Shown here: in pieces, positions 15,405 through 23,357 of the stretch
Position numbering within the stretch: the stretch's first letter is position 1
Layout of the letters: every line of letters starts with the position of its first letter
From: a virus
Direction: 5' to 3' (one strand)
DNA length: 25,664 nucleotides
Virus record (IMG/VR): IMGVR_UViG_3300015171_000028
Coordinates: 1 to 25,664 of that record
The notes under the pieces: model-generated
What the model saw: the letters and a program-made list of their open reading frames with translations, nothing else
Database searches by the model: none
What the model was told of the DNA's origin: nothing
Program-made: the position numbers and the translations under genes

Positions 15405-15805
15405 TAGTTCGCGCTGGTGATCGTGAGGGAGCTGACGGAGACATTCTGGCCAACAGTGATCGTTGTGCTGGCGATAATAAGGTCCGTACCCCCGGTGCCT
15501 ACGGTGCCGTCCACTACGGCGGTGCCGCCTGCGGTGCAGAGCCGGAACCACGCTGCCGTGCTGTTTGCTAGACCGACGTTAGCTGTGATGGCGTTAGCGG
15601 TGAGGACACCGGCGGACGAAGCCGCTGCGAAGGGCGAGCCGCAAGTGAACTCCAATAGTTTAACCTGCGCGCCAACAGCGGTGTTGGGGCTGGCCGGCTG
15701 CGCGCCGTCATAAATGCGCAACAGCCCAGCAGCGCCGACTTGGCTGGTGATTAGATCGAGGCGCGCGTTCTTCAGCGCGGTGGAATATTTGACATTGTTT
15801 GCCAC
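15404..15805 (-). CDS. Conserved beta-rich virion protein
   Basis: A 133-residue protein starting at GTG 15805 behind AAGGAG. It begins MANNVKYSTALKNARLDLIT and continues with GLLRIYDGAQPASPNTAV, AAWFRLCTAGGTAVVDGTVG and ending strands (TTITVGQNVSVSSLTITS). I know this pattern as a widespread small structural protein of tailed phages, found between head-completion and tail genes. The all-beta composition suggests a decoration or tail-shaft type protein. No enzyme site is seen. It heads the spike cluster and is coupled to the 38-residue peptide downstream. Confidence 0.75.
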   Translation of the reverse strand: MANNVKYSTALKNARLDLITSQVGAAGLLRIYDGAQPASPNTAVGAQVKLLEFTCGSPFAAASSAGVLTANAITANVGLANSTAAWFRLCTAGGTAVVDGTVGTGGTDLIIASTTITVGQNVSVSSLTITSAN

Positions 15806-15824
15806 GGGTATTCACTCCTTGGGA

Positions 15825-16487
15825 TTAGCGGTAAGAAGAACTCGACATACCCATACGAAGCGGGCCTGCGCCGAGCTTGCGTTTGGCGTCTGACTTCGCG
15901 AGTTTCGCGAGCGCGGCGGTGAGCCCCGCGGCCCACTGCGCGACAGTGTCTTTGTCGTCGATATAGGCGGCGGCCTGCATCAGCGAGCCGTACAGATAGA
16001 TATTTGGGTACTTCGTGAGGAGCCAGTTCACACCCCTCGCGGCAGTCGCCAGGGGTGCGAACTTGTAGTAGGCCATCTCTAGGGTGGCACCGACTGGCGC
16101 GGCGCTCTGCGGCACGAAAAAGATTTCAGATGCTATGACAGTGTAGTTGCGGGCTACTGAGATATTACTCTGCTGCGCGTCTATGACTGCGGCCCTGTTT
16201 GGGGACACGTAGTCGAGCGCGGTATTGGCGCAAGCGACTGGTGACCCGGTAACTTTGAGCCGTATCATTTCGAGAAAGCCGTCGGGGAGGTCGATAGCCG
16301 CGTCCGTCACGGTCGCGATGTCGATCTCTTCCATTTCGGCGGTTCGCATCTCGGGGTCGAGAACGAACTCACTCTCGAAGAGCTGGATGAACGTATCCGT
16401 GCGGGCCGCGAGAGCGGTGTCGCCGGTACGCATCAGCCATTCGGAAATGGCTGTTTCGAGATCGCCGAGATTACCGATACGTGCCAT
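15825..16487 (-). CDS. Head-tail connector (SU10-type adaptor)
   Basis: A 220-residue mostly helical protein starting at ATG 16487 (GTG at 16490 is in frame just before it). It begins with MARIGNLGDLETAISEWLMR. The pattern includes FIQLFESEFVLDPEMRTAEM (about 33-52), ATVTDAAIDLPDGFLEMIRL (60-79), a strand part with EIFFVPQSA, then YPNIYLYGSLMQAAAYIDD (165-183) and a helical end. This fits the adaptor proteins that sit under the portal, as in phage SU10 and relatives. It overlaps the upstream gene end by 17 bases and lies between neck and tail genes, as expected. Confidence 0.75.
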   Translation of the reverse strand: MARIGNLGDLETAISEWLMRTGDTALAARTDTFIQLFESEFVLDPEMRTAEMEEIDIATVTDAAIDLPDGFLEMIRLKVTGSPVACANTALDYVSPNRAAVIDAQQSNISVARNYTVIASEIFFVPQSAAPVGATLEMAYYKFAPLATAARGVNWLLTKYPNIYLYGSLMQAAAYIDDKDTVAQWAAGLTAALAKLAKSDAKRKLGAGPLRMGMSSSSYR

Positions 16488-16824
16488 CACCCACCGGGCC
16501 TAGCGTCCCTGGAGCGGTACGCAGATAAAAATTGTCGGGGTCATTCAGCTTGCGCGCGAGGCGAGCTTGGTCGAGATCGTCGGCGAGAACGTCGAACCCC
16601 TCGTTCATCCATGCCATTTGAACAACGGTAGGGATGGATGCGACGCGCTTCATGTCCTTGTCGGCGAACCAGCCGCCGTCGCTGTGGTTGCGAAGCTCTT
16701 TCGCGTAATCCAGCACGGGCTGAACTTCTTGCTGCGAGCGGAAAACTACTTTTCCGCTAGCGTCAAAAAGCACGTCCGTCTGGACGCCGTTAGGCGAACG
16801 AGAAAGGGGGCGCCAGTCGGACAT
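16471..16824 (-). CDS. Neck/virion-associated conserved protein
   Basis: A 117-residue soluble protein with two blocks. The first is a strand part (DWRPLSRSPNGVQTDVLFD, then VVFRSQQEVQPVLDYAKELR). The second is a helical part (DMKRVASIPTVVQMAWMNEG, then ADDLDQARLARKLNDPD) ending with the FYLRTAPG motif. The pattern recurs between capsid and adaptor genes in podophages. I do not know a demonstrated function; a head-completion or neck role is inferred. ATG 16824 overlaps the upstream stop by one base (TAATG). Confidence 0.7.
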   Translation of the reverse strand: MSDWRPLSRSPNGVQTDVLFDASGKVVFRSQQEVQPVLDYAKELRNHSDGGWFADKDMKRVASIPTVVQMAWMNEGFDVLADDLDQARLARKLNDPDNFYLRTAPGTLGPVGDGTYR

Positions 16825-17018
16825 TACGAGCCAACAAATTTGACTGAGGGGAGGTTCTTGTAGATCGCGGCGTCTTTGGCGTTGAAGTCGACTACATCGC
16901 CTTTGAAGGCGCGCTGGTAGCCGTCATCGAACCACACAACATCGGCAACGATCTCGACAGGGACTTTGCCCTTGTAGGCATCACGAGACGGGTCTACGCA
17001 ATAAAATTCTTGAGCCAC
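16824..17018 (-). CDS. Small hypothetical virion-region protein
   Basis: A 64-residue protein beginning at GTG 17018 behind a strong GCAGGAG site. It starts MAQEFYCVDPSRDAYKGKVP and has strand-like VEIVADVVWFDDGYQ followed by FKGDVVDFNAKDAAIYKNLP. It is soluble and acidic, with no recognised domain. It is the first gene beyond the terminator that follows the capsid gene, and the first of the connector group. Confidence 0.7.
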   Translation of the reverse strand: MAQEFYCVDPSRDAYKGKVPVEIVADVVWFDDGYQRAFKGDVVDFNAKDAAIYKNLPSVKFVGS

Positions 17019-17034
17019 GGATAACTCCTGCGTT

Positions 17035-17072
17035 GGGAAAAGAGAGGCGCGGCCCGATTAAGAGCCGCGCCT
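17035..17072 (-). terminator. Rho-independent terminator after the capsid gene
   Basis: On the minus strand, AGGCGCGGC (17064-17072) pairs perfectly over nine bases with GCCGCGCCT (17045-17053) across a 10-base loop. The sequence continues as CTCTTTT (to 17038). It lies nine bases after the capsid stop codon (17081-17083) and before the GTG of the next gene. All genes beyond it read the same way, so it probably lets a fraction of transcripts through, giving more capsid than tail message. Confidence 0.85.
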
Positions 17073-17080
17073 GTAGGCGA

Positions 17081-18061
17081 TTACGTCAGGTCGGCAACAA
17101 TGCCGTGAGCCGCTTCGTTGAGCACTTCGAGCGTGAACTCGACGAGCAACTGACGGTTATCGGCGTCGCCGGTCTTCGCCAGCGGCCAATTCTTCATGGG
17201 CCGGTAGTTGGCGATTTTGACGAACTTCGGCGAGAGCAACAGCGCCGACTTGTTGCGCTGGAAGATGTTCGGCACAACGGCAAGCTGGCCGAAGTCGGAC
17301 ACGTACACGTCCGCTGCGCCGATGATGGCGCCCATCTCTGCCTTGTTGAGCTGGAAGCGGTTAACCGCAATACCAGCGAAGGCAGAGAAGTTCTGCTTTT
17401 GGTTGGTGCCGAGCGACAGAATGGTGGGCTTTCCGCCGGCGTTATAGACGGCCGCGATTACGACCTTCAGCAACGTTTCGGTGAACGCACGCGCGGTTCC
17501 GTCTACCGGAGGGGCAACCTGCCCGGCGGAGAACCCGCCGGAAGCGCCACCGCCACCGCCACGAGAAACGTTCGTGGTAAGCCAGCTCTCGAAGCTCCCC
17601 ATCAAGCCAGGGACCGTGCCGTTGTCGGTCTGCGAGCCCTGGTTGTTGGTGATGGTCACTTCCATCTGGCGCTTCAGTTCCAGACCTTTCAGGAGCACTT
17701 GGTACTCCATCTCGTTCGCACGACCGGCGGTATTGGCCGCCTGCAAACCACCGGCGACGGCGGCTTTGCGGGTCATGATCTGAGTGCGGTTACCTACGCG
17801 CGTGGTCGGCGTGGTGGACGCGGCCGGTGCGTCTGCACCTTCGAGTGCGGCGTCGGCAGCGGCGCCACCAGCAAGGGCCTGCACCGCGTTGGTCGCGGCG
17901 AGCTTCTGGATTTGCCATTCGTGGTATTTCGCGCTGGCCTTCGACTTGCCGATTGCGGAATAGAAGGGGGTGTCGGTGCGGTCGATGCGAGAAATCACAT
18001 CTTCCAAGTCCTCGCGGATACCAACGGCGTCCTTGTAGAGGAAAGTTCCTGCGACAGTCAT
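17081..18061 (-). CDS. Major capsid protein (SU10/DUF5309 type)
   Basis: A 326-residue protein with the pattern of the SU10 major head protein family (DUF5309). The N-terminus is MTVAGTFLYKDAVGIREDLE, followed by RIDRTDTPFYSAIGKSKA (25-42) and YHEWQIQKLA (45-54). Later blocks are RVGNRTQIMTRKAAVAGG, ALLLSPKFVKIANYRPMKNW and the ending LVEFTLEVLNEAAHGIVADL. These fit the HK97-like fold. A Gly-rich stretch near residue 165 may be the flexible loop. It follows the scaffold gene by 30 bases, has an AGGAG site and is trailed by a strong terminator. Confidence 0.88.
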   Translation of the reverse strand: MTVAGTFLYKDAVGIREDLEDVISRIDRTDTPFYSAIGKSKASAKYHEWQIQKLAATNAVQALAGGAAADAALEGADAPAASTTPTTRVGNRTQIMTRKAAVAGGLQAANTAGRANEMEYQVLLKGLELKRQMEVTITNNQGSQTDNGTVPGLMGSFESWLTTNVSRGGGGGASGGFSAGQVAPPVDGTARAFTETLLKVVIAAVYNAGGKPTILSLGTNQKQNFSAFAGIAVNRFQLNKAEMGAIIGAADVYVSDFGQLAVVPNIFQRNKSALLLSPKFVKIANYRPMKNWPLAKTGDADNRQLLVEFTLEVLNEAAHGIVADLT

Positions 18062-18091
18062 TTTGATGCACTCCTAAACGTGGGTTGGGGG

Positions 18092-19150
18092 TCAGCCCAT
18101 AAGCAGGCCGCGGGCGTCTTCGATGTCGCCGGAACGGTCGAGCTTGGTGAGCTGTGATTGGCGGCTTGCCGCTTTCGCATCACCGCGGGGGCTCGTGCTT
18201 GACGTGCCCGGTTTGACAGTGGTGCGAGGCGGGTCTCTTGTGAGCGCCTTGGCTTTCGCCGCTTGCGCCCGGTCGTAGAGCATCGCCTTTTGGGCGAGCT
18301 TGTAGACGTAGGGATCAATGGTCGTCCGAGCCGCCTGCTCGGGCACTCCCATTTCTTTAATCGCGTAGTCTTGCAGCTCCGTCATTTCCTTCACGGCAAC
18401 AGTCTTGTCTTGCCAAGTCGGAAAGGCGGTGATGAGCGCATCGCGCGCTTGCTTCATCGTTTCTTGCTGCGCTTCATTGGCCTTCTGCGTCAGCACTTGC
18501 TGCGCTTCTGCCTGAGCTGCCCGAGCTGCGTTGAACTCCATCAGCCGGGCTTGGAAGAGTGAAAACCTTGCGGGGTCCCGCTCGGCGAGTGCCGTCACGT
18601 CGGCTTCTGATTTGATCTCGGGGAATTGTTTCGCCAGCGATTTCACTTCGTTGCTGACGTATTCCGATACCTTGTCGGCTATCCCTTTGAGCTTGTTGAC
18701 TTCAGCTTCCACCGTCTTCCGTTGTTCGGCTTGGCTGTTCTGAAGATTGCGAAGCTCGGTCGTCCGATCCTGTTCGCGACGCGCAATTGCTTCCTGCGCG
18801 GCACGAGGCAAGGATTTGAAAACGTCCTTCTCTTCGGTCTTCCAAGACGACGGGGGTTCGATGGGAGGGAGTGCATCACTACTCGCCTGTTCTACATCCT
18901 CGTCGTTCACGTCCCCCTGGTCGGCAGGGGTATCTTTTTTGGCCGCTTCTTTGGCCGCTTTTTCGTCTGGCGAAAGCCCATCATCTACTGGGGTTTCGGC
19001 ATCCGACTGCGCTTCTTTGGCTGGTTCTTTGGCTGGTTCGGTTGATGCGGCGGCGGGATCGTCCACCGGGTCTTTCACCGCCCCTTCGCTGGGGGCCGCA
19101 CGCATCAGTTCGATTGCGCTCTCCATAGAGAGCGAAGTGTCTTCAGACAT
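18092..19150 (-). CDS. Scaffolding protein
   Basis: The start is ATG 19150 with GAGGAA upstream; a longer upstream reading overlaps the previous gene in an Arg-rich frame and was rejected. The 352-residue protein has an acidic, Pro/Ala/Asp-rich disordered N-terminus (about 15-90). A WKTEEKDVFKSLPRAAQEAI motif (about 104-123) comes next, then a long coiled coil (about 125-280). A basic C-terminus (about 305-345) could contact the capsid shell. This composition and its location before the major capsid gene match scaffold proteins of podophages. The protein would be lost or cleaved during head maturation. Confidence 0.8.
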   Translation of the reverse strand: MSEDTSLSMESAIELMRAAPSEGAVKDPVDDPAAASTEPAKEPAKEAQSDAETPVDDGLSPDEKAAKEAAKKDTPADQGDVNDEDVEQASSDALPPIEPPSSWKTEEKDVFKSLPRAAQEAIARREQDRTTELRNLQNSQAEQRKTVEAEVNKLKGIADKVSEYVSNEVKSLAKQFPEIKSEADVTALAERDPARFSLFQARLMEFNAARAAQAEAQQVLTQKANEAQQETMKQARDALITAFPTWQDKTVAVKEMTELQDYAIKEMGVPEQAARTTIDPYVYKLAQKAMLYDRAQAAKAKALTRDPPRTTVKPGTSSTSPRGDAKAASRQSQLTKLDRSGDIEDARGLLMG

Positions 19151-19170
19151 TGTTCCTCGTGGGGTTTGGT

Positions 19171-19491
19171 TTAAGCGCGCCGAAACTGGTTCAGCGCAAT
19201 TGGCGCTGAGGGCTCGGGTTCTCCGGTGGTACGGATTGCGTCGAGTTCTTTCTGCGCAATCTTCCCGTTGTTCACGTAGGTGCGAAGCTGCCCCTCGATC
19301 TTCGAGAGAATGGTCATCGCGACCCAAATCTTTTCCCGCCCGTCGGTGTCGCGCGGATCGGAGTTTTCCCAGGCTTTGCTGTATGCTTTGCGAAGCTCTT
19401 CAAAAGCCGCGCCGGTGTGCTTCAGTTCCAGTTCGGTAGCCGAGCCGCGGTTCTGCTGGGATACGAACTTGTTCTGTTGGTCTTCGGTCAT
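19171..19491 (-). CDS. Small conserved head-region protein
   Basis: A 106-residue helical protein. It includes TELELKHTGAAFEELRKAYS (19-38) and DTDGREKIWVAMTILSKIEG (48-67), a block often met in phage genes between portal and scaffold, followed by QLRTYVNNGKIAQKELDAI. Soluble, with a Pro-rich tail. Its role is unknown; packaging or head assembly is inferred from position. It overlaps the upstream gene by four bases (ATGA), and the scaffold start lies 20 bases downstream. Confidence 0.7.
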   Translation of the reverse strand: MTEDQQNKFVSQQNRGSATELELKHTGAAFEELRKAYSKAWENSDPRDTDGREKIWVAMTILSKIEGQLRTYVNNGKIAQKELDAIRTTGEPEPSAPIALNQFRRA

Positions 19492-19673
19492 TCTGGAAGC
19501 TCGCGCATTTTAACCGCGTGTATTCGCGTGATGCGCCCAGTTTTGCGCTCCTGGTCCAGCAAGAGCGCGTACCCAAAAAGCCGAAAGCATTCGCTTGCGA
19601 TTAGGAAGGGAACCCATACGTAGCGCGGGGGGAGAGGCACATACCACTTATCGACGCCACTAAATTCCATCAT
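19488..19673 (-). CDS. Hypothetical 61-residue protein
   Basis: Two in-frame ATGs (19673 and 19670) lie over the portal stop codon, the first giving an ATGA overlap. The protein has YVPLPPRYVWVPFLIASECF near the start, a moderately hydrophobic stretch, then a charged tail (LLDQERKTGRITRIHAVKMR). It is not a clear membrane protein. No family is recognised. It sits between portal and the small head-region gene in a tightly coupled set. Confidence 0.65.
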   Translation of the reverse strand: MMEFSGVDKWYVPLPPRYVWVPFLIASECFRLFGYALLLDQERKTGRITRIHAVKMRELPE

Positions 19674-21829
19674 ACGTTACCCACGCCCTTTTCGGCGCTG
19701 AGTTTGGCCTGCTGCGCGTTGAGCTTCATGGCTTCGTTTGCCTTGAACGCTTCAATCTTCATGTCAAACGCAGCCTTCATCTGCTCCATGCGAGCGTCGT
19801 GCTCGAACTCCATCAGTTCGAGTTTTTGCTTGTGCGCGAACTCGTCCTGCATGGCTTGGTGCTTCGCGGCGGCCTTGGACTGTTCGAGCTGCTGCGTGAT
19901 GGCGAGCTTCTGTTGGCCCTGCTGCTGGTCGGCTTGCATCTCTTGCTGCGCAAGCTGCTGGCTGTGCGCCTGCTCTGCCTGCGTCGCTTGGGCCTTGGCT
20001 TGCGCCTCGACCATCGCGGGGTTCGGCGGGGGCGGCGCATTCGGGTTCGGAGGCGCGGGCTTCATAAAGAAGGGGTCGACAGACGGCACACCGGCGAGAC
20101 GAATGATGCGGTCCATCGTGTTGTAGATATTCTGGTAGGCGACGAGCGGGCCATTCGGGTTGCCCTGCTGCATAAGGACTTCCTTCTGCACGCCGAGCAT
20201 CTGCATGAAGAAGCCGATTAGCTGTTGCTTGCCGGCGCCAGAGATCGGGAACGTCACTTTGAGGTGGCGGCGCTTCTTCCACTCGCGGGGGTTTATGGTC
20301 TCCCACTTGCCGTTAAGCTGAACGACGTTCTTTTCTTCGCCGAACTCTTGCAGCATCTCATGGACGCCGCGAAACATATCCACGATCAAGGTCTCGGCGA
20401 TTACTCGCGTCATCAGCTTGATACGCATCTCGGCCGCATCCATGATGCGCGTAATGCCGGTGGCGGTGTGGTTAAGGCTATCGCCATCGAGGCCCTGGTT
20501 ATACCGAGATACGCCGGTGCGGTTCTCCCGAACTTCGTTCATGTGCTCGATCAGCGGGAGCGTCCAATGCCCGATGGGCTGGGTCTCTAGCTGGTTCAAA
20601 CCGCCGGGCATCTTCGTGCGTACAATGCCGCCGACGCGGTTATTTAGAAGGTCGTCGATCGTGTTTTCGGTCGCGTGGGTCTCGGCGACTTCGGTGCGTT
20701 GGTTGTTCGCGAAATAGGCGTTGTTCAGTGTCGCGCGAAGGAGCGCCGTCTTGATCTGTTGTACGTCGAGCACCAGGTCAGCCAGCGCACGACCGAAGAT
20801 ACGGTGCGGCATTATGATCGGCGTGCCGGTCGCCATCGGCCAGCTTGTGACTTCCTCGATGCCGAGGATTTCGTAGTTGCTGACTGTGGTAATTTTGTAC
20901 CGGCGTGGAATTTCGTCTTTCTCTAGGGGGAGCCGGATGTAGTGCTCGACCACTTCGATAAGACGCATCTCCTTGTTGATGTCGTCCGTGCTTTGAAGAT
21001 TGTCTTGGTTGTCCTGAACAGTCTGCCGTGCGTTGGCTTCGCTGTTGTCGCTCATTACAATCGCGGACGGGGCTTTCATAATGATCTCTTTCTTTTTGGG
21101 AAAGAGTTCGATCACGTCAGCTTGCGGCTTGCGGCTGGTATGCGCCCAATATGGGAGCTTCTGCGTCTCCCGAGAGTTCTTGGAAATCAGAACTTCTTCG
21201 GGGGGCATCGCGTAAACGCGCGGCACCTTTATCTTTTTGACGGTCTCCGCAACGCAGTTATAGAATTTGGCGGGCTGGCCGGTCAGAGGGTCGGTGTCGG
21301 TGTACTCTTGCACGTCGCGAAGGGTGACTTCTTCGTCTGCCGTCATCAGCGCGTAGCTGTCGGCGGGCAGACCTTCGTAAGTCTCGTGCTGGCGGTCCTC
21401 TTCGTGCTCCATCGCCCACTTGGCGAAACCATTCTTCTGGAGCAGGCTATCTTTGATGATCGAGTAGAGGATCAGGAACCCGTTGTTCTCTTCGTAGATC
21501 ACATGGTTGACGTAGTCGGTCTCTTGGCGCGCGGCAGCTTCGTCGCCCGGCCCCATCGGCTTGAACTCGCAAAGGTTCTCGCCGGATGTGAGTGCGTCTA
21601 GGATGATAGGCAGAACGCCTTCGACAACGTCTTGGACTGACGTGTCAGTGGCGGAACTCTCGCCGTCGTTCGCGGGCATGTCCCGCATTTCACCGTTGTA
21701 ATATTCGTAATTCTTTATGCGCTGTTCGGATAGGTCGCTGGACTGCACGCAGCCGAGAGCATTCACGCGCTCCGCTTCGAGGATTTGTTTTAGGCGTTCG
21801 TCGCCAAGGTCGTTAACAATGGTCCTCAT
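19670..21829 (-). CDS. Portal protein
   Basis: A 719-residue protein of the podophage portal type. Early blocks are RIKNYEYYNGEMRDMP (37-52), VVEGVLPIILDAL (68-80) and ETDYVNHVIYEENNGFLILY (103-122), then KDSLLQKNGFAKW. A central domain includes SWPMATGTPIIMPHRIFG and GLDGDSLNHTATGI, hallmarks of portals that form the 12-subunit DNA channel. The last ~130 residues are a Gln/Ala-rich coiled coil (QAKAQATQAEQAHSQQLAQQ and onwards), the barrel or crown region, longer than in many relatives. It follows large terminase by an ATGA overlap, the usual order. Confidence 0.9.
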   Translation of the reverse strand: MRTIVNDLGDERLKQILEAERVNALGCVQSSDLSEQRIKNYEYYNGEMRDMPANDGESSATDTSVQDVVEGVLPIILDALTSGENLCEFKPMGPGDEAAARQETDYVNHVIYEENNGFLILYSIIKDSLLQKNGFAKWAMEHEEDRQHETYEGLPADSYALMTADEEVTLRDVQEYTDTDPLTGQPAKFYNCVAETVKKIKVPRVYAMPPEEVLISKNSRETQKLPYWAHTSRKPQADVIELFPKKKEIIMKAPSAIVMSDNSEANARQTVQDNQDNLQSTDDINKEMRLIEVVEHYIRLPLEKDEIPRRYKITTVSNYEILGIEEVTSWPMATGTPIIMPHRIFGRALADLVLDVQQIKTALLRATLNNAYFANNQRTEVAETHATENTIDDLLNNRVGGIVRTKMPGGLNQLETQPIGHWTLPLIEHMNEVRENRTGVSRYNQGLDGDSLNHTATGITRIMDAAEMRIKLMTRVIAETLIVDMFRGVHEMLQEFGEEKNVVQLNGKWETINPREWKKRRHLKVTFPISGAGKQQLIGFFMQMLGVQKEVLMQQGNPNGPLVAYQNIYNTMDRIIRLAGVPSVDPFFMKPAPPNPNAPPPPNPAMVEAQAKAQATQAEQAHSQQLAQQEMQADQQQGQQKLAITQQLEQSKAAAKHQAMQDEFAHKQKLELMEFEHDARMEQMKAAFDMKIEAFKANEAMKLNAQQAKLSAEKGVGNV

Positions 21830-23127
21830 GCGAGGGCGAACTTCCTGTACTTCAGAGGGCGGTTGAACCCGGTAGCGGGTCGGCGACCATCAGCGACGCA
21901 GCCGTAGCGAAATGCGTCCGCCGCGTGGCTCGTCCAATCGTGAAGGGGGTAGTCTTTGAACATTTTCAGTTTGTCGTCATAGGCGCGGCGGTATTGGCTG
22001 AGGGCCTTCACGCCGGCTGCACACTTGACGTTGTCGAACCAGAAGAGCGGTAGGATCATGCGGACGGATTGAATGCCGTCATCGGGCTTGATCTTGGGCG
22101 CGACCTCCATTTTGAGGCCGAGCGCAGCCAACATCTCTAGCCGAGTTTTGCCAGTCCCGAGTTCACGGTTCGTAAGGTCGAACGGCCCCACATGACGGGA
22201 ATAGGCGTAAGGCTTATTAATGATAGCGCGAGCGTAATACTCAAGACCTTGACCAGACGCTTCGAGATAATCAACAGCGTGCCATTCGTTGTTAACTCGC
22301 TGAATAAACCAGATTGCGGTGCTGTCTCCGATGCCCAAATCCCACCACGTTTCGACGGGGACAGCCGGGTTGTACGGGACATTGGTAAGCCGCTTTTCTT
22401 TCTCGATTGCTTCAAACAAATCGCCGTAGTAGGCGCCGCGCATGGCGGCCTCGAAGGAGCAGTAATACTCCTGTCGGATCATGTCCTCGTCCATACCCGT
22501 CTCGCGCTCTTCCTGAATTTGGTCAGGAGTTACGACGCCGGTCTGGTCGACACCGAGGATTTGAGCGAACCAACTGCCGTCTTTTTCTTGCTGCCGTTTA
22601 GCCATCTGATAAAGGTCGTACAGATGGTTCTTACCGCGGGGTGTTGACGGAAATATTTCCCAGCCGCCATTTTCCCGTAGGATGGGGCGTAAGAAATCGC
22701 GAGCAGCAGGGTTTGCAATTGCGTACTCTGAATAGACGACACCGACAGGGTTGGTGCCGACGAGGCTGTTGTAGTTGTCGCTGCCGACTAGCTGCCAGAT
22801 TGAGCCGCACTTCAGCTCGATAGTCATGGTCTGCTTGTCGACGGCCTTGCGCAGCTCTTCGGGCCACACTTGGTCTATGATGCGCCGGCCTTCGCGGTCG
22901 ATACCGTTCCACACGGCCTTACGCGCTTGCTCGGCCTCTGGCAGCATGTGCCAGTACACGCCTTTGCGCTGGTGCGCTGCGACCGCCGTGAAGTTCAGGG
23001 CGACGCTGTCTTTGCCGGAGCGCCGATGCCATACCGGAACGGCATGTCTGCCGCCGCGTTCGAGATAGTCCCAGAGGGGACGCTGGTATGGTCGGGGCCT
23101 CCACTTATTCGGGAGGAGTAAGGGCAT
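21826..23127 (-). CDS. Terminase large subunit
   Basis: ATPase and nuclease motor of DNA packaging, 433 residues. ATPase domain: PRPYQRPLW (11-19), Walker A-like HRRSGKDS (34-41), Walker B region GVVYSE (129-134) with E134 as likely catalytic glutamate, and the coupling motif PSTPRGKN (160-167). Nuclease domain: WWDLGIGD (261-268) with D263 and D268, and DWTSHAADAFRYG (397-409) with D404, the acidic residues expected to hold metal. All key motifs appear intact. The ATG at 23127 directly follows an in-frame TGA (23128-23130) and has no strong ribosome site, so it likely depends on coupling to upstream translation. Confidence 0.93.
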   Translation of the reverse strand: MPLLLPNKWRPRPYQRPLWDYLERGGRHAVPVWHRRSGKDSVALNFTAVAAHQRKGVYWHMLPEAEQARKAVWNGIDREGRRIIDQVWPEELRKAVDKQTMTIELKCGSIWQLVGSDNYNSLVGTNPVGVVYSEYAIANPAARDFLRPILRENGGWEIFPSTPRGKNHLYDLYQMAKRQQEKDGSWFAQILGVDQTGVVTPDQIQEERETGMDEDMIRQEYYCSFEAAMRGAYYGDLFEAIEKEKRLTNVPYNPAVPVETWWDLGIGDSTAIWFIQRVNNEWHAVDYLEASGQGLEYYARAIINKPYAYSRHVGPFDLTNRELGTGKTRLEMLAALGLKMEVAPKIKPDDGIQSVRMILPLFWFDNVKCAAGVKALSQYRRAYDDKLKMFKDYPLHDWTSHAADAFRYGCVADGRRPATGFNRPLKYRKFALA

Positions 23128-23205
23128 TCAGACTTTCGGTCTTGGCACTATGATCTGGGTGCTAACATGTTGCATGAGCCAGCGGCGATACCGGGGGAAC
23201 CTCAA
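23128..23205 (-). CDS. Possible 25-residue peptide abutting large terminase
   Basis: A frame from TTG 23205 overlaps the stop of the 51-residue gene (TTGA) and runs 25 codons to TGA 23128-23130, with the terminase ATG directly after in the same frame. The peptide is basic (starts MRFPRYRRWLM, ends IVPRPKV). It fits the spacing exactly and would couple translation across the 74-base gap. There is no strong ribosome site, and such short frames can occur by chance. Treat as a candidate leader peptide. Confidence 0.3.
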   Translation of the reverse strand: MRFPRYRRWLMQHVSTQIIVPRPKV

Positions 23206-23357
23206 AGCCACACCGCCCCGATCACGAGGCCGGAGACGAACGCAATCGGGAGGAACACCCACTGGTGCAGGCTAACCCACATCTCAGCGGACTTCGCGTC
23301 GGTGCGGGCTTTGTTCAGTTCGGCTTCGAGGCTCTTGATTGCGCTGGAGACGGTCAT
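23202..23357 (-). CDS. 51-residue membrane protein between the terminase genes
   Basis: ATG 23357 overlaps the small-terminase stop (ATGA). The protein has an amphipathic helix (about 3-25, AIKSLEAELNKARTDAKSAE), then one hydrophobic segment (about 32-50, ending GLVIGAVWL) at its very C-terminus. This is a tail-anchored topology. It is shorter than a normal inner-membrane spanin. T7 places its spanin genes between the two terminase genes, so the position is reminiscent, but the orientation (coil first, anchor last) differs from an i-spanin. An XhlA-like or lysis accessory role is possible. Confidence 0.65.
   Translation of the reverse strand: MTVSSAIKSLEAELNKARTDAKSAEMWVSLHQWVFLPIAFVSGLVIGAVWL

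Noticed and set aside
17033-18157. A 374-codon plus-strand frame opposite the capsid gene.
   Set aside because: It has shadow composition, no ribosome site or neighbour support, and the capsid gene on the other strand is clear.
18092-19327. A 411-codon version of the scaffold with 59 extra N-terminal residues.
   Set aside because: The extra part overlaps the previous gene and is Arg-rich; ATG 19150 has a GAGGAA site.
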